A stretch of 64,000 bases of DNA from Agelas oroides (lineage: Eukaryota; Porifera; Demospongiae; Agelasida; Agelasidae), in the NCBI GenBank assembly GCA_949130485.1, contig OX422197.1:2209603-2273602 (forward strand), in the 5' to 3' direction. Made by a program: the position numbers and the translations under genes. Below are positions 1-11,142 of this stretch, piece after piece; position 1 is the first letter of the stretch, and each line of letters starts with the position of its first letter. Under the pieces are notes generated by a model, which saw only the letters and a program-made list of their open reading frames with translations, ran no database searches and had not been told where the DNA came from.

Positions 1-602
1 TAAGCACATGTAGGGATGGAACCCTCAAAACAACCAAGCAAGGTAGGGAATACTTTTACACCATCCCTACATCTTGTGCCATTTTGCCAACCATAGCCTT
101 GTGTTTGTTACTTGTGGGCATAAGAGGATTGTCTTGAGCATGGAAGGCTGTGTAGTGAACAGTGCTGGGTGTGTAGTGCATGTTGCTGTGCATAGAGAGT
201 GAGTTATGTTGTGGATAGCTGCAACTTCATTGCTGCTGAGCATGACAGATGCATGACAGATATGGTCCGTCTTGTATGCAGAAGCTGTGGAGTGCAGCTT
301 AATAGGTCTGGTATTGGCTGAAACATTTCATGCTTGGCTTTGCATGACATTTTGCTGGGGTGATTTGAGATGGGGATTGCTATCCGGTGCATGAAAGGCG
401 ATCAGGTGGCTGGCATATATATGATGTAACACTCAGAAATGCAATAGTGTGCATGTGTTTTGTGCCAAATTTTATACCACATGACATAAGTTTTCATTCA
501 GATGTTTATCACTCATGCATAATTATGCTAGCGCTGTGATATACACTGTGAAGTAGTACCTATAATTACTTTTCACTGCATGGGATATGTCTTGCATTTC
601 AG
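1..602 (+). other. Intron upstream of the NAMPT terminal exon
   Basis: No coding segment is recognisable here. The stretch ends in a pyrimidine-rich tract and AG (601-602) that acts as the acceptor of the next exon, so it is read as the last intron of that gene. At its left edge a 12-bp inverted repeat (8-19 and 61-72, ATGTAGGGATGG and its complement, 41-base loop) could be the end of a small mobile element or a simple hairpin. Confidence 0.55.
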
Positions 603-812
603 GACCTGATGGTGACTGTGTTTGAGAATGGCCAGCTATTACGGGAGTACTCTTTTGATGAAGTGCGGGAGAGAGCAGAGCTCCCCCTGGTCAAGCAGAG
701 GAAACGAGAACAGCAACGGAAACAGCAGCAGAATGTAATGATCGTTGCAGTTTGTCAGAGTTATACTACTTTCACATGTGAAGAAATATCTGACACATGG
801 AGATTAATCTGA
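603..812 (+). CDS. NAMPT: Nicotinamide phosphoribosyltransferase, C-terminal exon (partial gene)
   Basis: NAMPT makes nicotinamide mononucleotide from nicotinamide and PRPP, the rate-limiting step of NAD salvage in the cytosol and nucleus. After a TTGCATTTCAG acceptor the frame opens with DLMVTVFENG and continues YSFDEVRERAEL. These align with the extreme C-terminus of animal NAMPT (human DLLHTVFKNG, then YSFDEIRKNAQL). The human protein ends about ten residues later. Here a basic, glutamine-rich tail follows (KQRKREQQRKQQQ) and the frame runs on to TGA at 810-812. A possible donor (AAT|GTAATG at 735) could end the exon earlier, in which case residues after position 734 are intron. The rest of the gene lies upstream of the window. 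Identity is inferred from family knowledge of the C-terminal motif; the exact 3' end is uncertain. Confidence 0.8.
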   Translation, partial: DLMVTVFENGQLLREYSFDEVRERAELPLVKQRKREQQRKQQQNVMIVAVCQSYTTFTCEEISDTWRLI

Positions 813-1761
813 CATTTGCACAGCGAACCATATTGCCTGGTTGTCCTCAGAAGGGTCCTAGAGGAAGAATGGCTTGTTGTCCTTTTTTTGTTAAGTCTGT
901 CAGCTTGAGCTCTGAGAGGGTGCCATGTGAGATGGTTTGTCTGTGTTTGTGTAGTCTGTCTCCTGGTGATGCCGAGGGAATGAATGTGTGTCTTTGTGCA
1001 GTCTGTACCCTGGTATACTCTGAGTTCAGAGTGTACACAGGGTACAGACCACCAAACTATCAAAATGAAACGACATCTTGTGGGGACCCAATCAGTATGG
1101 CATCTATATGAGTGCATAACTTCTCCACTTCCAGCAATAGTGACTGAACAGCGTAACTAGCTTAACCATTGGTTACCTATGTATAGTGTTGTTCATTTTC
1201 AACTTCCATGCAAACATGATACTGCAAGTATTTGCAACTGTCTGGTCTTTGATCGCTCACAGTACTAGTATCTAGGGAACCCCTATCCCCCTCCCGTGTT
1301 ACATACCTAAGTAAACATTACTGTCATTTACATGGTGAGAACTCCCAGGCCTTCTCTTCATTTTTTTTTTATTATGGCAGCAATCAAAAAACTGGACAGT
1401 GGCATGCAAATGCCAAACAATCGGTACTTACTGAATGCACGATCAGTATCTCACTCGTGTACATTTGTAAATGTATTGACATGAAAATCTTTAATTTTGT
1501 TCTATCCTCAGGCTGAGCCGTAGTGTGAAGATTTCATGAAGAGTAATACATAGTTTGTTTATAGACTAGGTTCTCTTTGATAATTTAATTATGCCTGGCC
1601 TAGCAAATATCATGTTGCCAATTTGTTTTGTCTTTCTTTTCTGAATAGCGATTTTCTGAATATAAAACTGATGTGATAGATGAAATAATATATTAAACCT
1701 CAAGGCATTGATCTGGTAACTCAAAACTGTAGTAATGCATAAGAATGTCAGCTTGAGATCA
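813..1761. other. NAMPT 3' UTR / intergenic, no gene seen
   Basis: Open frames here are short and show no family motif. An ATTAAA at about 1692 could serve as a polyadenylation signal but is weak evidence. The only structure seen is the palindrome listed separately at 1001-1049. Confidence 0.4.
1001..1049. repeat. Near-perfect palindrome / hairpin
   Basis: The left arm, beginning GTCTGTACCCTG, pairs with the right arm, ending CAGGGTACAGAC. Arms are about 23-24 bases, with only a one-base bulge and a mismatch or two, and the loop is about 2 bases. It lies about 190 bases after the NAMPT stop, so it may be in the 3' UTR. The loop is too small for a typical microRNA precursor; a fold-back element remnant is also possible. 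Confidence 0.6.
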
Positions 1762-1999
1762 CATAATTGAAGGGCTGAGAAGCATAGTGGTCTAACCCAC
1801 AAATGTTGAGTTAGTCCCCCCTAACATGGGAATACTCATAAAATGCATTTCAGAAGATGCTGAACATTTAGGAATTTGAAATTTCTGACCACATGTTCAT
1901 ATAGTATGTACGTTTTTTATTGCATTTGTGTGCAATTCATGCAATTTCCAGTACTTCATTTTGGGTTAGACCACTATGCTTCTCAGCCCTTCAATTATG
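1762..1999. mobile_element. Short element with perfect 38-bp terminal inverted repeats (MITE-like)
   Basis: Bases 1762-1799 and 1962-1999 are exact reverse complements over 38 bp and enclose 162 bp without coding potential. The outermost bases include a TA on each side (1764-1765 and 1996-1997), so a TA target duplication of the Tc1/mariner kind is possible with a repeat of about 34 bp starting ATTGAAGGGC. No transposase is present, so it would be non-autonomous. Confidence 0.65.
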
Positions 2000-2305
2000 A
2001 ACTAGATATAGGTCACTAGCGGCTAGAGGAGCTATCCTGACTCATGGGGCGTGGCTTTCGCTTCCGGAGGGCAAGCTAGAGTCCGGGGTCTGTGCAGCTG
2101 TGTGCAAAATACAGGCTAGTAAGCGCCACATCAAGTCCTAGTACCGAAAGATAAAAGAAGCTGCTTCTCTCAAGGTGAAAGGTCCGCTGTAAAGCTGCCT
2201 CTTGATCGCGCGTTTGACCGGGTCCGTCGTCGTCGCCAGTCCAAAACGAAATGTCTCTAGCCACACCCCACTCTTCACTATTCGACTTCCGTTTCCAAAT
2301 CGAAA
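2000..2305. other. Single-copy spacer with an 11-bp hairpin
   Basis: No gene is recognised. A perfect hairpin lies at 2285-2312: ACTTCCGTTTC pairs with GAAACGGAAGT around a 6-base loop. A 62-codon minus-strand open frame (2076-2264) has no recognisable motif and is not called. Confidence 0.4.
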
Positions 2306-2430
2306 CGGAAGTTACATTTCGGCATTAAACGGCGTTGCATGGGACGGATTTGTTTGGAGGCTCGTAAAGGTTTGTACCTTCATTGCACAGACTGAGAGTT
2401 TACATTTTCAAACTCTCCATTCCCTTAGGT
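2306..2430 (-). repeat. Oldest diverged satellite-1 fragment, reverse orientation
   Basis: Read on +, the order of landmarks (CGGCATTAAACGGCG, then a GGACGGATTTG block, then TTGCACAGACTGAG, then AACTCTCCATTCCC) follows the reverse complement of the 192-bp satellite monomer. It is heavily diverged and incomplete. This was recognised by eye, so the limits are approximate. Confidence 0.5.
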
Positions 2431-2780
2431 AGCGTGTCCAAAGAAAAAATAAAATTTCGCAATCGACAAAAGTTATTAATACAGGCTTAAAGAGCAGCCT
2501 TAGAGCAATTGAACGATATGCATATTGCCTGGGTTACCTATATTTTACCCCAAGATATGGCTTTCCGAAGTCAAGTGGTACAGTACCCACTTTTACAACA
2601 AAATTCAATGGAGAGGGTGGCACCACGCAACATCATTTAAAGATCAAGTACATACAACACCTCATCCAGTTTTAAATTTTCTGGGGATCTAAATCAGTCC
2701 TGTGCTATATATGATATCCTAGCCTTTTTTTGGGAGCACAACAGCTCACAGCAGTGGTATCAGTGCATATTATGGTATAT
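2431..2780. other. Spacer without recognisable gene
   Basis: AT-rich sequence between two diverged satellite fragments. AATAAA is present near 2447, but nothing here supports a gene or RNA. Confidence 0.35.
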
Positions 2781-3170
2781 GTTTGTGCGCTTTTGCATAA
2801 ACATAGGTTTACATTTTTGAACTCTCCATACCCTTAGTTTCTTATTGATATGCTACTTGAATTAGTGCAACGTTTGTTCCGGGCTAGGGTGAGCCGTCAA
2901 TTTGCGTCTATTTCCATTGACGGCATTATGCGCCGTTGCAGGAGACGTACTGTATCGCAGGATTGTACCGGTTTGTGCGCTTTCTGCATAAACACAGGGT
3001 TTACATTTTTGAACTATCCATACACTTAGCTTCTTGTTGAAATGCTACTTGAATTAGTGCAACGTTTGTTCTGGCCTAGGGTGAGCCGTCAATTTGCGTG
3101 AATTTCCATTCACGGCATTATGCGCGGTTGAAGGAGACGGATTATATCGCAGGTTTGCACCCCTTTGTGC
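2781..3170 (-). repeat. Two diverged satellite-1 monomers in reverse orientation
   Basis: Two tandem units of just under 200 bp share their internal sequence: ATTAGTGCAACGTTTGTTC, TGAGCCGTCAATTTGCGT and TTTCCATT-ACGGCATTATGCG occur in both. Each follows the reverse complement of the satellite-1 monomer (ATTAGTGCAACTATTGTTCC, then ATTTGCGCGAATTTCCATT, then CGGCATTATACGGCG). They are far more diverged than the array to the right, consistent with an old edge of the array escaping homogenisation. Confidence 0.7.
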
Positions 3171-3176
3171 GCACAA
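3165..3176. repeat. Head-to-head satellite junction palindrome
   Basis: TTGTGC|GCACAA is a perfect 12-bp palindrome whose axis (3170/3171) is where satellite 1 switches from reverse to forward orientation. Sequence for about 19 bases on each side is mirrored with few mismatches. The arms are the same TTGTGC and GCACAA that form the stem of the hairpin inside every normal monomer; the 7-base loop is missing here. Confidence 0.7.
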
Positions 3177-6100
3177 TGCGGTGCGACCTTGAAAATTGGT
3201 CCACCACCACCATCGCCGTATAATGCCGGCAATGGAAATTCGCGCAAATTCCAGGCAATCTCTACCCCAGAAGAATAGTTGCACTAATGCAAACTACATA
3301 TGAGCAGGAGGCTGAGGGAATGAGGAGGCCAAAAACGCAAACCCTCCGTTTGTGCAATCAACGCACAAAGCGGTGCGAGCTTGCAAATTGGTCCGCAATC
3401 ACCATCGCCTTATGAAGCCGGCAATGGAAATTCGCGCAAATTCCCGGCAATCTCTACACCGGAACAATAGTTGCACTAATGCAAACTACATATGAGCAGG
3501 AAGCTACGGGAATCAGGAGGCCAAAAACGCAAACCCTCCGTTTGTGCAATCAACGCACAAAGCGATGCGAGCTTGCAAATTGGTCCGCCACCACCATCGC
3601 CGTATAATGCCGGCAATGGAAATTCGCGCAAATTCCCGGCAATCTCTACCCCGGAACAATAGTTGCACTAATGCAAACTACATATGAGCAGGAAGCTGCG
3701 GGAATGAGGAGGCCAAAAACGCAAACCATCCGTTTGTGCAATCAACGCACAAAGCGGTGCGAGCTTGCAAATTGGTCCGTAACCACCATCGCCTTATGAA
3801 GCCGGCAATGGAAATTCGCGCAAATTCCCGGCAATCTCTACCCCGGAACAATAGTTGCACTAATGCAAACTACATATGAGAAGGAAGCTGCGGGAATGAG
3901 GAGGCCAAACACGCAAACCCTCCGTTTGTGCAATCAACGCACAATGCGGTGCGAGCTTGCAAATTGGTCCGCAACCACCATCGCCTTATAAAGCCGGCAA
4001 TGGAAATTCGCGCAAACTCCCGGCAATCTCTACCCCGGAACAATAGTTGCACTAATGTAAACTACATATGAGAAGGAAGCTACGGGAATGAGGAGGCCAA
4101 AAACGCAAACCCTCCGTTTGTGCAATCAACGCACAAAGCGGTGCGAGCTTGCAAATTGGTCCGCCACCACCATCGCCGTATGATGCCTGCAATGGAAATT
4201 CCCGCAAATTCCCGGCAATCTCTACCCCGGAACAATAGTTGCACTAATGCAATCTACATATGAGCAGGAAGCTGAGGGAATGAGGAGGTCAAAAACGCAA
4301 ACCCTCCGTTTGTGCAATCAACGCACAAAGCGATGCGAGCTTGCAAATTGGTCCGCCACCACCATCGCCGTATAATGCCGGCAATGGAAATTCGCGCAAA
4401 TTCCCGGCAATCTCTACCCCGGAACAATAGTTGCACTAATGCAAACTACATATGAGCAGGAAGCTGAGGGAATGAGGAGGCCAAAAACGCAAACCCTCCG
4501 TTTGTGCAATCAACGCACAAAGCGATGCGAGCTTGCAAATTGGTCCGCCACTACAATCGCCGTATAATGCCATCAATGGAAATTCGCGGAAATTCCCGGC
4601 AATCTCTACCCCGGAACAATAGTTGCACTAATGCAATCTACTATGAGCAGGAAGCTGAGGGAATGAGGAGGACAAAAACGCAAACCCTCCGTTTGTGCAA
4701 TCAACGCACAAATCGGTGCGAGATTACAAATTGGTCCGCCATCACCATCGCCATATAATGCCGGCAATGGAAATTCGCGCAAATTCCCGGCAATCTCTAC
4801 CCGGAACAATAGTTGCACTAATGCAAACTACATATGAGAAGGAAGCTTCGGGAATGAGGAGGCCAAACAAGCAAACCCTCCGTTTGTGCAATCAACGCAC
4901 AATGCGGTGCGAGCTTGCAAATTGGTCCGCAACCACCATTGCCTTATAAAGCCGGCAATGGAAATTCGCGCAAATTCCCGGCAATCTCTACCCCGGAACA
5001 ATAGTTGCACTAATGTAAACTACATATGAGAAGGAAGCTGCGGGAATGAGGAGGCCAAAAACGCAAACCCTCCGTTTGTGCAATCAACGCACAAAGCGGT
5101 GCGAGCATGCAAATTGGTCCGCCACCACCATCGCCGTATGATGCCTGCAATGGAAATTCCCGCAATTTCCCGGCAATCTCTACCCCGGAACAATAGTTGC
5201 ACTAATGCAATCTACATATGAGCAGAAAGCTGAGGGAATGAGGAGGCCAAAAACGCAAACCCTCCGTTTGTGCAATCAACGCACAAAGCGGTGCGAGCTG
5301 GCAAATTGGTCCGCCACCACCATCGCCGTATAATGCCGGCAATGGAAATTCGCGGAAATTCCCGGCAATCTCTACCCCGGAACAAAAGTTGCACTAATGC
5401 AATATACATATGAGCAGGAAGCTGAGGGAATGAGGTGGCCAAAAACGCAAACCCTCCGTTTGTGCAATCAACGCACAAAGCGATGCGAGCTTGCAAATTG
5501 GTCCGCCATCACCATCGCCGTATGATGCCTGCAATGGAAATTCCCGCAATTTCCCGGCAATCTCTACCCCGGAACAATAGTTGCACTAATGTAAACTACA
5601 TATGAGCAGGAAGCTGAGGGAATGAGGAGGCCAAAAACGCAAACCCTCCGTTTGTGCAATCAACGCACAAAGCGATGCGAGCTTGCAAATTGGTCCGCCA
5701 TCACCATCGCCGTATGATGCCTGCAATGGAAATTCCCGCAATTTCCCGGCAATCTCTACCCCGGAACAATAGTTGCACTAATGTAAACTACATATGAGCA
5801 GGAAGCTGAGGGAATGAGGAGGCCAAAAACGCAAACCCTCCGTTTGTGCAATCAACGCACAAAGCGATGCGAGCTTGCAAATTGGTCCGCCACTACCATC
5901 GCCGTATAATGCCATCAATGGAAATTCGCGGAAATTCCCGGCAATCTCTACCCCGGAACAATAGTTGCACTAATGCAATCTACATATGAGCAGGAAGCTG
6001 AGGGAATGAGGAGGACAAAAACGCAAACCTTCCGTTTGTGCAATCAACGCACAAAGCGGAGAGAGCTTGCAAATTGGTCCGTCACCACCATCACCGTATA

Positions 6101-7131
6101 ATGCCGGGAATGGAAATTCGCGCAAATTCAGGGCAATCTCTACACCGGAACAATAGTTGCACTAATGCAAACTACATATGAGCAGGAAGCTGCGGGAATG
6201 AGGAGGCCAAAAATGCAAACCCTCCGTTTGTGCAATCAACGCACAAAGCGGAGAGAGCTTGCAAATTGGTCCGCCATCACCATCGCCGTATAATGCCGGC
6301 AATGGAAATTCGCGTAAATTCCCGGCAATCTCTACCCCGGAACAATAGTTGCACTAATGCAAACTACATATGAGCAGGAAGCTGCGGGAATGAGGAGGCC
6401 AAAAATGCAAACCCTCCGTTTGTGCAATCAACGCACAAAGCGGAGAGAGCTTGCAAATTGGTCCGCCATCACCATCGCCGTATAATGCCGGCAATGGAAA
6501 TTCGCGTAAATTCCCGGCAATCTCTACCCCAGAACAATAGTTGCACTAATGCAAACTACATATCAGCAGGAAGCTGAGGGAATGAGGAGGCCAAAAACGC
6601 AAACCCTCCGTTTGTGCAATCAACGCACAAAGCGGTGCGAGCTTTCAAATTGGTCCGTAACCACCATCGCCTTATGAAGCCGGCAATGGAAATTCGCGCA
6701 AATTCCCGGCAATCTCTGCACCGGAACAATAGTTGAACTAATGCAAACTACATATGAGCAAGAAGCTGCGGGAATGAGGAGGCCAAAAATGCAAACCCTC
6801 CGTTTGTGCAATCAACGCACAAAGCGGTGCGAGCTTGCAAATTGGTCCGTAACCACCATCTCCTTATGAAGCCGGCAATGGAAATTCGCGCAAATTCCCG
6901 GCAATCTCAGCACCGGAACAATAGTTGCACTAATGCAAACTACATATGAGCAGGAAGCTGCGGGAATGAGGAGGCTAAAAACGCAAACCCTCCCTTTGTG
7001 CAATCAACGCACAAAGCGATGCGAGCTTGCAAATTGGTCCGCCACCACCATCGCCGTATAATGCCGGAAATGGTAATTCGCGAAAATTCCCGGCAATCTC
7101 TACCCCGGAGCAATAGTTGAACTAATGCAAA

Positions 7132-8283
7132 CTACATATGAGCAGGAAGCTGAGGGAATGAGGAGGCCAAAAACGCAAACCCTCCGTTTGTGCAATCAAC
7201 GCACAAAGCGGTGCGAGCTTGCAAATTGGTCCGTAACCACCATCGCCTTATGAAGCCGGCAATGGAAACTCGCGCAAATTCCCGGCAATCTCTACCCCGG
7301 AACAATAGTTGCACTAATGCAAACTACATATGAGCAGGAAGCTGCAGGAATGAGGAGGCCAAAAACGCAAACCCTCCGTTTGTGCAATCAACGCACAAAG
7401 CGATGCGAGCTTGCAAATTGGTCCGCCACCACCATCGCCTTATAATGCCGGCAATGGAAATTCGCGCAAATTCCCGACAATCTCTACCCCGGAACAATAG
7501 TTGCACTAATGCAAACTACATATGAGCAGGAAGCTGCGGGAATGAGGAGGCCAAAAATGCAAACCCTCCGTTTGTGCAATCAACGCACAAAGCGATGCGA
7601 GCTTGCAAATTGGTCCGCCACCACCATCGCCGTATAATACCGGCAATGGAAATTCGCGCAAATTCCCGGAAATCTCTACCCCGGAACAATAGTTGCACTA
7701 ATGCAAACTACATATGAGCAGGAAGCTGAGGGAATGAGGAGGCCAAAAACGCAAACCCTCCGTTTGTGCAATCAACGCACAAAGCGGTGCGAGCTTGCAA
7801 ATTGGTCCGTAACCACCATCGCCTTATGAAGACGGCAATGGAAACTCGCGCAAATTCCCGGCAATCTCTACCCCGGAACAATAGTTGCACTAATGCAAAC
7901 TACATATGAGCAGGAGGCTGCAGGAATGAGGAGGCCAAAAACGCAAACCCTCCGTTTGTGCAATCAACGCACAAAGCGATGCGAGCTTGCAAATTGGTCC
8001 GCCACCACCATCGCCTTATAATGCCGGCAATGGAAATTCGCGCAAATTCCCGACAATCTCTACCCCGGAACAATAGTTGCACTAATGCAAACTACATATG
8101 AGCAGGAAGCTGCGGGAATGAGGAGGCCAAAAACGCAAACCCTCCGTTTGTGCAATCAACGCACAAAGCGATGCGAGCTTGCAAATTGGTCCGCCACCAC
8201 CATCGCAGTATAATGCCGGCATTGGAAATTCGCGCAAATTCCCGGCAATCTCTACCCCGGAACAATTGTTCCACTAATGCAAA
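7132..8283 (+). repeat. Trimeric higher-order repeat in satellite 1 (576 bp)
   Basis: Monomers starting at 7132 and 7708, and at 7324 and 7900, share private variants at 576-bp spacing (for example GGAAACTCGCGC, and the CTGCAGGAATGAGG / CCCGACAATCTC pair). Three monomers therefore amplified as one unit. Confidence 0.6.
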
Positions 8284-10020
8284 CTACATACGAGCAGGAA
8301 GCTGCGGAAATGAGGAGGCCAAAAACGCAAACCCTCCTTTTGTGCAATCAACGCACAAAGCGATGCGAGCTTGCAAATTGGTCCGCCACCACCATCGCCG
8401 TATAATGCCGGCAATGGAAATTCGCGCAAATTGCCGGCAATCTCTACCCCGGAACAATAGTTGCACTAATGCAAACTACATATGAGCAGGAAGCTGCGGG
8501 AATGAGGAGGCCAAAAACGCAAACCCTCCGTTTGTGCAATCAACGCACAAAGCGATGCGAGCTTGCAAATTGGTCCGCCACCACCATCGCCGTATAATGC
8601 CGGCAATGGAAATTCGCGCAAATTCCCGCAAATTCCCTGCAATCTCTACCCCGGAACAATAGTTGCACTAATGCAAACTACATATGAGCAGGAAGCTGCG
8701 GGAATGAGGAGGCCAAAAACACAAACCCTCCGTTTGTGCAATCAACGCACAAAGCGATGCGAGCTTGCAAATTGGTCCGCCACCACCATCGCCGTATAAT
8801 GCCGGCAATGGAAATTCGCGCAAATTCCCGGCAATCTCTACCCCGGAACAATAGTTGCACTAATGTAAACTACATATGAGCAGGAAGCTGCGGAAATGAG
8901 GAGGCCAAAAACGCAAACCCTCCTTTTGTGCAATCAACGCACAAAGCGATGCGAGCTTGCAAATTGGTCCGCCACCACCATCGCCGTATAATGCCGGCAA
9001 TGGAAATTCGCGCAAATTCCCGGCAATCTCTACCCCGGAACAATAGTTGCACTAATGCAAACTACATATGAGCAGGAAGCTGCGGGAATGAGGAGGCCAA
9101 AAACGCAAACCCTCCGTTTGTGCAATCAACGCACAAAGCGATGCGAGCTTGCAAATTGGTCCGCCACCACCATCGCCGTATAATGCCGGCAATGGAAATT
9201 CGCGCAAATTCCTGGCAATCTCTACCCCGGAACAATAGTTGCACTAATGCAAACTACATATGAGCAGGAAGCTGCGGAAATGAGGAGGCCAAAAACGCAA
9301 ACCCTCCTTTTGTGCAATCAACGCACAAAGCGATGCGAGCTTGCAAATTGGTCCGCCACCACCATCGCCGTATAATGCCGGCAATGGAAATTCGCGCAAA
9401 TTCCCGGCAATCTCTACCCCGGAACAATAGTTGCACTAATGCAAACTACATATGAGCAGGAAGCTGCGGGAATGAGGAGGCCAAAAACGCAAACCCTCCG
9501 TTTGTACAATCAACGCACAAAGCGATGCGAGCTTGCAAATTGGTCCGCCACCACCATTGCCGTATAATGCCGGCAATGGAAATTCGCGCAAATTCCCGGC
9601 AATCTCTACCCCGGAACAATAGTTGCACTAATGCAAACTACATATGAGCAGGAAGCTGCGGGAATGAGGAGGCCAAAAACGCAAACCCTCCGTTTGTGCA
9701 ATCAACGCACAAAGCGATGCGAGCTTGCAAATTGGTCCGCCACCACCATCGCCGTATAATGCCGGCAATGGAAATTCGCGCAAATTCCGGCAATCTCTAC
9801 CCCGGAACAATAGTTGCACTAATGCAAACTACATATGAGCAGGAAGCTGCGGAAATGAGGAGGCCAAAAACGCAAACCCTCCTTTTGTGCAATCAACGCA
9901 CAAAGCGATGCGAGCTTGCAAATTGGTCCGCCACCACCATCGCCGTATAATGCCGGCAATGGAAATTCGCGCAAATTCCCGGCAATCTCTACCCCGGAAC
10001 AATAGTTGCACTAATGCAAA
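8284..10020 (+). repeat. Dimeric higher-order repeat in satellite 1 (384 bp)
   Basis: Monomers with CTGCGGAAATGAGG plus CTCCTTTTGTGC alternate with monomers carrying CTGCGGGAATGAGG plus CTCCGTTTGTGC. The marked monomers lie at about 8284, 8870, 9254 and 9829; the spacing is 384 bp or a multiple, adjusted by one 202-bp and one 191-bp unit. This is among the most homogeneous parts of the array. Confidence 0.6.
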
Positions 10021-10402
10021 CTACATATGAGCAGGAAGCTGCGGGAATGAGGAGGCCAAAAACGCAAACCCTCCGTTTGAGCAATCAACGCACAAAACGG
10101 TGCGAGCTTGCAAATTGGTCCGCCAACACCATCGCCGTATGATGCCTGCAATGGAAATTCTCGTAATTTCCCGGCAATCTCTACCCCGGAACAATAGTTG
10201 CACTAATGCAAACTACATATGAGCAGGAAGCTGCGGGAATGAGGAGGCCAAACACGCAAACCCTCCGTTTGTGCAATCAACGCACAAAGCGGTGCGAGCT
10301 TGCAAATTGATCCGCAACCACCATCGTCTTATAAAGCCGGCAATGGAAATTCGCGCAAATTCCCGGCAATCTCTACCCCGGAACAATAGTTGCACTACTG
10401 CA

Positions 10403-10602
10403 NNNNNNNNNNNNNNNNNNNNNNNNNNNNNNNNNNNNNNNNNNNNNNNNNNNNNNNNNNNNNNNNNNNNNNNNNNNNNNNNNNNNNNNNNNNNNNNNNN
10501 NNNNNNNNNNNNNNNNNNNNNNNNNNNNNNNNNNNNNNNNNNNNNNNNNNNNNNNNNNNNNNNNNNNNNNNNNNNNNNNNNNNNNNNNNNNNNNNNNNNN
10601 NN
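10403..10602. other. Assembly gap, 200 N
   Basis: Exactly 200 undetermined bases within satellite 1, a typical fixed-size scaffold placeholder. The two flanks are out of register: about 34 bp plus a multiple of 192 would be expected. The true gap size is therefore unknown. Monomers just after the gap (10603-10960) have unusually many single-base indels, as expected at a low-quality contig end. Confidence 0.97.
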
Positions 10603-11142
10603 AGGCCAAAAACGCAAACCCTCCGTTGTGCAATCAACGAACAAAGTGGTGCGAGCTTGCAAATTGGCTCCGCAACCACCATCGCCTTATAAAGCCGGCA
10701 ATGGAAATTCGCGCAAATTCCCGACAATCTCTACCCCGGAACAATAGTTGCACTAATGCAAAACTACATATGAGCAATAAGCTGAGGGATGAGGAGAACA
10801 ACAAACGCAAACCCTCCGATTTTGCAATCAACGCACAAAGCGGTGCGAGCTTGCAATTGTCCCCATCACAATCGACGTATAATGCGGCAATGGAAATTCA
10901 CGCAAATTCCCGGCAATCTCTACCACGGAACAATAGTTGCACTAATGCAAACTACATTTGAGCAGGAAGCTAAGGTAATGAGGAGGCCAAAAACGCAAAC
11001 CCTCCGTTTGTGCAATCAACGCACAAAGCGATGCGAGCTTCCAAATTCGTCCGCCACCACCATCGCCGTACATTGCCGGCAATGGAATTCGCGCAAATTC
11101 CCGGCAATCTCTACCCCGGAACAATAGTTGCACTAATGCAAA

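Noticed and set aside
1566-1802. 78-codon minus-strand frame
   Set aside because: Overlaps the MITE end, AT-rich, no motif.
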